The notes under the pieces were generated by a model. It saw nothing but the letters and a program-made list of their open reading frames with translations, had not been told where the DNA came from and did not search any database. A DNA stretch of 48,501 nt from Acidobacteria bacterium RIFCSPLOWO2_02_FULL_67_21. Its GTDB lineage: Bacteria; Acidobacteriota; Vicinamibacteria; Vicinamibacterales; UBA2999. Position numbers and translations under genes: made by a program. The DNA lies in assembly GCA_001767195.1 (NCBI GenBank), contig MEKU01000052.1:1-48501 (forward strand), given 5' to 3'. This document shows, piece after piece, positions 43,493-48,501 of this stretch; position 1 is the first letter of the stretch; each line of letters opens with the position of its first letter.

Positions 43493-43933
43493 CTAACGGC
43501 CGCGCTGTATCGGCGTAGTGTCCGCCTTCAGGCGAACGAGCAGCACCGCCCCGGCGACCGGCGGCATCAGATCGGCGCGAACGCCGAGCAGGAGTGCGGC
43601 GGATCCGCCCACGACCGACCAGAGGATCGGAATGGCGAGCACGGTCCAGGGCGCCGCAGGTGCGGTCAGCAGGAGGCCGGCCGTGAAGATCGTCGTGGGG
43701 CACGGCACGCCGAATGTGGGCATCCTGGGAAACTCGAGGCCGTCCGCGAGGTTGATCACCGGGTAGACGAGCCCGTATGCGACGAGGGCACCGGCGAGCA
43801 GACGGCGAAGGGACGTACCGGTCGAGAACTGCAGGCGCTTCTGCCGTACGCCGCGCGACCAGACCAGGGGCGCCTGCGCCAGAAACATCGCCGCGAACAG
43901 CCAGGCGGCGGGATTGATGCGCGTGAAGAACGC
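43493..43933 (-). pseudogene. C-terminal remnant of a DUF6064 membrane protein
   Basis: The open frame matches the second half of DUF6064: AFFTRINPAAWLFAAMFLAQ, LVAYGLVYPVINLADG, PTFGVPCPTTIFTAGLLL and LWSVVGGSAALLLGVRADL. This is the multi-helix membrane part; an ATG at 43888 would give 131 residues. The first half (about 80-100 residues) is missing, and similarity stops near 43933, with unrelated sequence (NLRVAPCPIIVTVD) in frame beyond it. It is probably broken. The break lies at the left border of the accessory operon that starts at 44101. Confidence 0.7.
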
Positions 43934-44100
43934 GGGGTCGACGGTAACGATGATGGGACACGGTGCGACACGAAGGTTCGAGAAGACCGGTGTTGGCGCG
44001 ATTACGACTGCCGCTGCCGTCCGCGAATGGCTTGCCTCAACGAAGCCCCCGAAGTCTAATCAGCCGTGCCCATCCTGGCACACATCGCCATGGTGTCACG

Positions 44101-44859
44101 ATGAGTGCATTTCACGACGTCGTCGCAGCGGCGACGCAAGGTCCGGCCGCCGTCCAAGAGTGGATTGAGACGCACCGGCCCGACATCACCACCGCGCTTG
44201 CTGACGCCGTCTACGAAGAGTCCAGCCGCGTCCTTCGCGAGAATCGGGATCTCGGCGGACGGGCGAGCCTCTCGCTCGCTGCATCCGCGCTGTACCTCAC
44301 TCTCGGCCTCGAGGAGAAGGCGCTGCAGGCATCGTTCGATCACCTGCAGTGCGTCTACCTGGCCGCTGACACCGCGAAGGCCTACGAATATCCGTTCAAC
44401 GGGGCGCGCAAGATCGCGCCGCGTGCCAGGACCAAGAATCTCAAGGAGTTGGCGTTTTCGCTGCACGTGCTCGCGGCGGACTGCGCGTACTGCATCGCGG
44501 ACCTCAGCAACGAGGCACCGGACTGGTTGCTTCGTTCGCTCGAAGACCTGCATGAAGCCGCACACGATGCAGCCGTGCCGATCGATCCGTCCAGGCTTGC
44601 ACTCTACGTGAACGTGCCACCGAACCTGGTGGGGCCATGTTCGCGAGCCAATTGGGGCGGAGACGCCGGCGCGGCACAGACGCTGTTGATCTCGCTGGCG
44701 AAAGAGATCGAACGCCTCGTCCCGGTCGATTACGCCTTTCCGAACAAGCCCGACATGACGGCGTTCATCGCCGAGCGTCTCGCGATCTTGTCGGACGACT
44801 ACGGCAATCCTCACGTGGCGGCGCGGCGCCGATCCTTCGGGGCCCGCCTCCAGAAATGA
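44101..44859 (+). CDS. Uncharacterised helical protein, first gene of the FRG/lipase operon
   Basis: I do not recognise this 252-residue protein. It looks soluble and mainly alpha-helical: ATQGPAAVQEWIETHRPDIT, ASLSLAASALYLTLGLEEKA, LKELAFSLHVLAADCAYCIA and LLISLAKEIERLVPVDYAFP. There is no signal peptide or membrane segment. The regular helical pairs could be TPR-like, but I cannot assign repeats. ATG 44101 is chosen; the frame is open further upstream, across the broken gene's border. Its stop overlaps the FRG gene start (ATGA at 44856), so the two are almost certainly co-translated. Confidence 0.75.
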   Translation: MSAFHDVVAAATQGPAAVQEWIETHRPDITTALADAVYEESSRVLRENRDLGGRASLSLAASALYLTLGLEEKALQASFDHLQCVYLAADTAKAYEYPFNGARKIAPRARTKNLKELAFSLHVLAADCAYCIADLSNEAPDWLLRSLEDLHEAAHDAAVPIDPSRLALYVNVPPNLVGPCSRANWGGDAGAAQTLLISLAKEIERLVPVDYAFPNKPDMTAFIAERLAILSDDYGNPHVAARRRSFGARLQK

Positions 44860-46463
44860 GCGCGACGGGACCGCGGTCGGCGACTGCCGCCACATTTGCG
44901 GACGTCGAGGAGATCCTCCACGCCGCCGGACCGCCAGCGTCGGGACATCGGCGAGTGTTTCGCGGGCAGACGCGTGCCTGGCTGACCGGGGACGGGACTC
45001 ATACCATTACGCCCGCACTCGGACGCACAGCCCAGACCGCCTACGATCCGAGTTGGGTGACGCGCATGACCCGTTCGATCGGCGCCGAAGCGCTCACGCA
45101 AGGCGAAGGCGTACCGCCGGAGATGTTCCTGGTCTGGTCGCCGGCATTGATCCAGCAATACGGTCCGGGATCGTTCTTCGTGGACGTCACGTTCGATCTA
45201 CGTACCGCCATGTGGTTCGCATTCCACGAGTGGCGGACACGAACCACACGCGGGCTGATCGGCACGGATGTCACAGGCATGTACCACCGCGACATGCCCC
45301 TGGCGTGGTACTGCGCATCCTCCGACGCCGCAGCCGGGGCGCCGCGTCCGGTTCTGTACGTGTTCGATCTGCCGGAGTGGGACGGCAACATCATGCCGCT
45401 CGACGTGAGCGTCGTGGATCCGTGGAAGGCGCCGGTGCGCTCATGGATTGAAACGCAGGCTACCCGTCTCGCGGCACAACACGCGGCGCTCATCCATGCC
45501 CATCCACGGTTCACGAACCACGGCGACATCGGCCGGTTTGCGAGCATCGCGATCGAGCTCGCCGGCGGATTCGACCGCTCGACGGCACCTGGACTCGATC
45601 GTCCGACGCACGCCATCTTCCCCACGCCGGCCCGGGATCCGTTCTACGCACAACTGCTGGGACTGCCTGCCCAGCAGTGCTTCGATCCGACGAGGCTCCA
45701 GCACCCCTTGAATGTGTATTGGTACGTCTCGGATGACACCTGTTCGGACGATGAGATGCATCCGTTTCTGCAGGCGTGCACGCACCTCGTGCCGCCGCTG
45801 CTTCACGCGGACCTGATCCAGGCAGAGACGGCGCATGGTTTCCCGGGATCGACCGCCGTCGATGGCCGCACGGTGCTCTTCGCCGACGCGCTGCCGATTC
45901 TCCTGGAGTCGGTGCTCCTGACCTCGACGCCGGCGGTGTCAACGGGCGGCGCACACATGTGGAACGAGACCGCACTGGCGTCGCACATCGCGGCCACGCT
46001 GGCGAACCGTTCGACGGAGAACGTGTACGTCGAATTCGCGCCGATCGACGTGGCGGGACCGGAGCCCTGGTCGGTTACGGACTTCCCGCGCGCGGCCTGG
46101 CTGGTCCGGACCGGCTCGGCGTTCGACCTGCACGTGTTCTTTGCGTTCGACACGATTTCGTGGTCGCGCGTTCGATTCGACCTCGCCGGCGGCCGGATGC
46201 ACGCGCGCGTCGTACGCGAACCGGCGGGTGCGCCGGTCGATGTCGACCTCGCCCGGAAGGCCCTCTATGTGACGCTCGCGTTGCTCCGCGATCTGTCTCC
46301 GGGTGAGAAACCGAGACCCTTCTCGGGTCTCGTCACGGACGGCCGGGTCAGTCCGATCGCCGAGCGCATTTCCCAGCGCGCGTCGCTGCAGCCGATCGCG
46401 CGGGGCCGCTATTTCGTCGCCCGCGACGGGACCCGGCGCCCGTATGCTCTTGGACTGGAGTAG
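44856..46463 (+). CDS. FRG-domain protein
   Basis: The 535-residue protein has an N-terminal FRG domain, with the eponymous motif at residues 35-37 (HRRVFRGQTRAWL), HTITPALGRT, and a helix-strand block LIQQYGPGSFFVDVTFDLRT then AMWFAFHEW. That block corresponds to the family's usual QHYGxPTRLLDxT and FFA. FRG-domain proteins have no firmly established activity and often occur in variable or defence-type loci. The C-terminal half (about 330-535) is unrecognised. No membrane segments are seen. It overlaps the upstream gene by 4 bp and precedes the lipase by 2 bp. Confidence 0.72.
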   Translation: MSATGPRSATAATFADVEEILHAAGPPASGHRRVFRGQTRAWLTGDGTHTITPALGRTAQTAYDPSWVTRMTRSIGAEALTQGEGVPPEMFLVWSPALIQQYGPGSFFVDVTFDLRTAMWFAFHEWRTRTTRGLIGTDVTGMYHRDMPLAWYCASSDAAAGAPRPVLYVFDLPEWDGNIMPLDVSVVDPWKAPVRSWIETQATRLAAQHAALIHAHPRFTNHGDIGRFASIAIELAGGFDRSTAPGLDRPTHAIFPTPARDPFYAQLLGLPAQQCFDPTRLQHPLNVYWYVSDDTCSDDEMHPFLQACTHLVPPLLHADLIQAETAHGFPGSTAVDGRTVLFADALPILLESVLLTSTPAVSTGGAHMWNETALASHIAATLANRSTENVYVEFAPIDVAGPEPWSVTDFPRAAWLVRTGSAFDLHVFFAFDTISWSRVRFDLAGGRMHARVVREPAGAPVDVDLARKALYVTLALLRDLSPGEKPRPFSGLVTDGRVSPIAERISQRASLQPIARGRYFVARDGTRRPYALGLE

Positions 46464-46465
46464 CC

Positions 46466-47773
46466 ATGCCCTTTCAAAATCCCGTCATCGTCATTCCGGG
46501 CATCACCGCCACTGAGTTGATCGATGACTACCCGATGACCAGCGACACGGTGTGGTCGATGGTCCTGAACAAGGAATACGAACGGGTGGCACTTCATCCC
46601 GACGATCTCACGTTCGAAGCGATCGAGCCGGCGCACGTGTTTCCCGGCCGGGCGTTTTCCATCTACGACGATCTGATCAGGATGCTGAGGCACGAGCTGT
46701 CGCAGGCGGCCGACAAACCGACGCCAGTGTTCGCGTTCCCGTATGACTGGCGCGTCGACGTCCAGGCCACGGCGGCGCGGCTCGTCGCATTCATCGAGGA
46801 AGTGCTCAAGCGGACGGCGCTGCTCCGGTACTATGCGGACGCCGGCGACGGCCTGCGCGTCGATCTCGTCGGACACTCGATGGGCGGATTGATCATCTCC
46901 GAATGCCTGCTGCAGTTGGGCGGGAAGGCCGCCGGCAAGGTCGGCAAGGTCGCGACAATCGGCACGCCGTTTCTTGGGTCGCTTGAAGCCATCGTGAAGG
47001 TCGCCACGGGCATGAGCCTGCTGACCGGTTCGACGCCCCATGAGCGCGAGCGCGAAGCCGCCCGCGTGACGCCGGCCGTGTATCAGCTGTTTCCGTCGTA
47101 CGCCAACGCCGCGGTCGAGGCGACAGGTGGCGGAGCCACCGTGGACGTCGACCTGCTGAACCCGGAGAACATGCAGGCGTCGATTCTCGCCAGCCTGGCC
47201 GAGTTCGTGCGCCTGTATTCGGTCAAGCCGAAGGATCGGCGCACCCGTGCGCAGGAGATTCTCGAAGAGCTCATCGCCGGCGCACGGGCCCACCGCGAGC
47301 GCGTTCGAAAGCTCAAACCAAAGGTGGACTGGCTCGCGGTTGTCGGCGTCGGCCAGAAGACGCGCGTGCAAATGACCGTGACGCGGCTTCGCGGGAAACC
47401 TCGGTTCGAGATCAGCGACTCGCAGTTCGTGAACGACTTGACGCGCGACACACCGGCCAGCCGGCGCACCGGCGACGGCACGGTTCCGCTTGAAGGCGCG
47501 CTGCCGCCATTCATGAGCGACACGCAGCCCATCTGTGTGATCGAGCAGGATCTCGGCTTTCTTGAACTGCGCGACCGGATGCTCGTGCAGTTCGGCGGGT
47601 TCCACGGCCTGCTGCCGGCCGTGAATCTCGTCCAGCGGCTCGTCGTGCGGCATTTCTTTCCGAAGTACCGCGGCCCGGTGTGGGGCAGGCCGGTGCCTGG
47701 CACTGATCCCACGCAGTGGGCACCACCAATTCCAGGGCTCGAGCGTCGCGACTACTCGGCCTTGCCGGGGTAG
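46466..47773 (+). CDS. Alpha/beta-hydrolase, LCAT/PGAP1-like lipase
   Basis: The 435-residue protein starts with PVIVIPGITATELID, the oxyanion-hole strand of lipases, followed by FAFPYDWRVDVQATAARL and the nucleophile elbow VGHSMGGLII with Ser138. TIGTPFLGS and RTGDGTVPLEGALP (likely acid residue region), and then FGGFHGLLP (likely catalytic His), complete the triad. This arrangement resembles LCAT-like phospholipases/acyltransferases. No signal peptide is visible, so it probably acts on lipids from the cytoplasmic side. As the last gene of the FRG operon it is a plausible membrane-attacking effector (inference). Confidence 0.85.
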   Translation: MPFQNPVIVIPGITATELIDDYPMTSDTVWSMVLNKEYERVALHPDDLTFEAIEPAHVFPGRAFSIYDDLIRMLRHELSQAADKPTPVFAFPYDWRVDVQATAARLVAFIEEVLKRTALLRYYADAGDGLRVDLVGHSMGGLIISECLLQLGGKAAGKVGKVATIGTPFLGSLEAIVKVATGMSLLTGSTPHEREREAARVTPAVYQLFPSYANAAVEATGGGATVDVDLLNPENMQASILASLAEFVRLYSVKPKDRRTRAQEILEELIAGARAHRERVRKLKPKVDWLAVVGVGQKTRVQMTVTRLRGKPRFEISDSQFVNDLTRDTPASRRTGDGTVPLEGALPPFMSDTQPICVIEQDLGFLELRDRMLVQFGGFHGLLPAVNLVQRLVVRHFFPKYRGPVWGRPVPGTDPTQWAPPIPGLERRDYSALPG

Positions 47774-47774
47774 A

Positions 47775-48501
47775 TCACCCGATCGGCCCCGGGCGGATCC
47801 CGGGCGCCTTGAGCCTCATGCGGAACAGGTGCGTCCGCGCCGTGATGTAAAGCCCCATGCTGTCCGGATCGCCGAACGCCACGTTGGTCGCCGAGACCCC
47901 GAGGAGGTCGGGCAGGTGAATCACGCCGAGCGCCGTGCCGTCAGGCGCGAAGATCCCCACCGCGGCGCCGGGCGTCGTATAGAGGTTGCCGGCCCGATCG
48001 ACCTTCATGCCGTCGGTGCGCCCTTCGAACAGCACGCGGCCGTTGGCGGCCGTGTCGTCGGGCTGGATGTCGTACCGGAGAATCTTGCCGGCGCTCCCGA
48101 CGTACAGGATCTTCTCGTCGGGTGACAGCGCGATGCCGTTCGGCGTGCCGCCTTCGGGATCCCTCACCAACGGAGTGACCGTGCCGTCTTTCACGAGGTA
48201 GACGGCGAAGAACGGCATCTCGCGCGCGGGGCTCTTCTCCCGCCCGCGCATGCCGCCCGGAAAGTCGGTGAAGTACACCGCACCGTTCGACTTCACCACG
48301 AGATCGTTGGTCCCGTTGAAACGCTTGCCGTCCCAGCGGTCGGCAAGGACGGTGCGCGTTCCGTCTTTCTCGATCCGGGCGATCGCGCGGTCGGCCATGG
48401 CGGCGATGACCAGCCGCCCCTGCGGGTCGAGCGTGAGACCGTTGGACCCGATCAGAATTACCGCCACGCGGCCGCTCGTGGATTGGGCGCCGGCGTTCAG
48501 C
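47775..48501 (-). CDS. SMP-30/gluconolactonase-like beta-propeller protein (5' end outside the window)
   Basis: The visible 240 or so residues are a six-bladed propeller of the SMP-30/gluconolactonase family: SNGLTLDPQGRLVIA, GTNDLVVKSNGAVYFTDFPG, GTPNGIALSPDEKILYVG, DGMKVDRAGNLYTT and TNVAFGDPDSMGLYITA. These carry the Asn and Asp residues that bind the metal in this family. Members hydrolyse sugar lactones or related esters. The N-terminus lies beyond the right edge. It converges on the lipase gene, with 1 bp between stop codons. Confidence 0.92.
   Translation of the reverse strand, partial: LNAGAQSTSGRVAVILIGSNGLTLDPQGRLVIAAMADRAIARIEKDGTRTVLADRWDGKRFNGTNDLVVKSNGAVYFTDFPGGMRGREKSPAREMPFFAVYLVKDGTVTPLVRDPEGGTPNGIALSPDEKILYVGSAGKILRYDIQPDDTAANGRVLFEGRTDGMKVDRAGNLYTTPGAAVGIFAPDGTALGVIHLPDLLGVSATNVAFGDPDSMGLYITARTHLFRMRLKAPGIRPGPIG

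Noticed and set aside
41298-43961. 887-codon reading of the DUF5916 gene
   Set aside because: The extra N-terminus overlaps the DUF6064 remnant in another frame and is not protein-like. A proper signal peptide begins at 43457.

Overview
The window reads as chromosomal DNA from a GC-rich Gram-negative bacterium, most probably an acidobacterium (Vicinamibacteria-like). This placement is an inference from gene content and order: omega-like RNA polymerase subunit next to surE, the xseA-xseB-ispA-tlyA-nadK run, thrS-infC-rpmI-rplT-pheS-pheT-zapB-zapA, a DUF5916 protein, and exported metallo-beta-lactamase-fold and SLT proteins. Genes are dense on both strands and mostly housekeeping. No phage, complete insertion sequence or CRISPR array was seen.

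Layout. 1-4.2 kb: exported SurE, an omega-like subunit and a heat-shock block (hsp20, a DnaK lacking most of its lid, a divergent hsp20) around a palindrome-rich AT-rich control region. 4.2-9.4 kb: ymdB, xseA, xseB, ispA, tlyA, nadK. 9.4-10.3 kb: two decayed genes (LysE-type exporter, four-helix bundle protein) bordered by GGGGGCAA repeats. 10.3-14.3 kb: PP2C phosphatase, membrane Ser/Thr kinase and a convergent FHA-GAF-HD-GYP protein. 14.3-18.4 kb: ruvX-mltG on the minus strand; an EnvC-like factor and an S41 protease that has lost its catalytic dyad on the plus strand. 18.4-27.8 kb: tRNA-Val(GAC), thrS, infC (ATC start), rpmI, rplT, pheS, pheT, zapB-like, zapA, a structured RNA candidate (possibly 6S RNA), thiL and a 3D-domain protein. 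27.8-32.8 kb: lipoprotein, phosphoribosyltransferase and a heterodimeric ABC exporter. 32.8-43.5 kb: an outer-membrane barrel protein, methyltransferase, GAF-like/SLT pair, BON protein, histidine phosphatase, CoA transferase with a divergent crotonase, MBL-fold hydrolase and DUF5916 protein. 43.5-47.8 kb: a broken DUF6064 gene followed by a compact three-gene accessory operon (unknown helical protein, FRG-domain protein, lipase). 47.8 kb to the end: partial SMP-30/gluconolactonase-like gene.

The most unusual feature is a set of intergenic arrays of 7-8 bp tandem units, usually as two arms that are reverse complements of each other. Each locus has its own word (TAGGCGG, ATTCGTAA, CAATGCC, GGGGGCAA, CACAGAG). 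They sit exactly at gene junctions, often supply the stop codon of the upstream gene, and in some cases run into the start codon of the next gene. Other repeats include a palindromic element inserted in frame in pheT with a relative just downstream, a REP-like element with 16-bp arms, and a repeat pair forming the 3' end of ymdB.

The best candidates for undescribed biology are the FRG-domain/lipase operon (44101-47773), the paired non-catalytic cell-wall proteins (EnvC-like plus dead S41 protease), and the inverted tandem-unit arrays.
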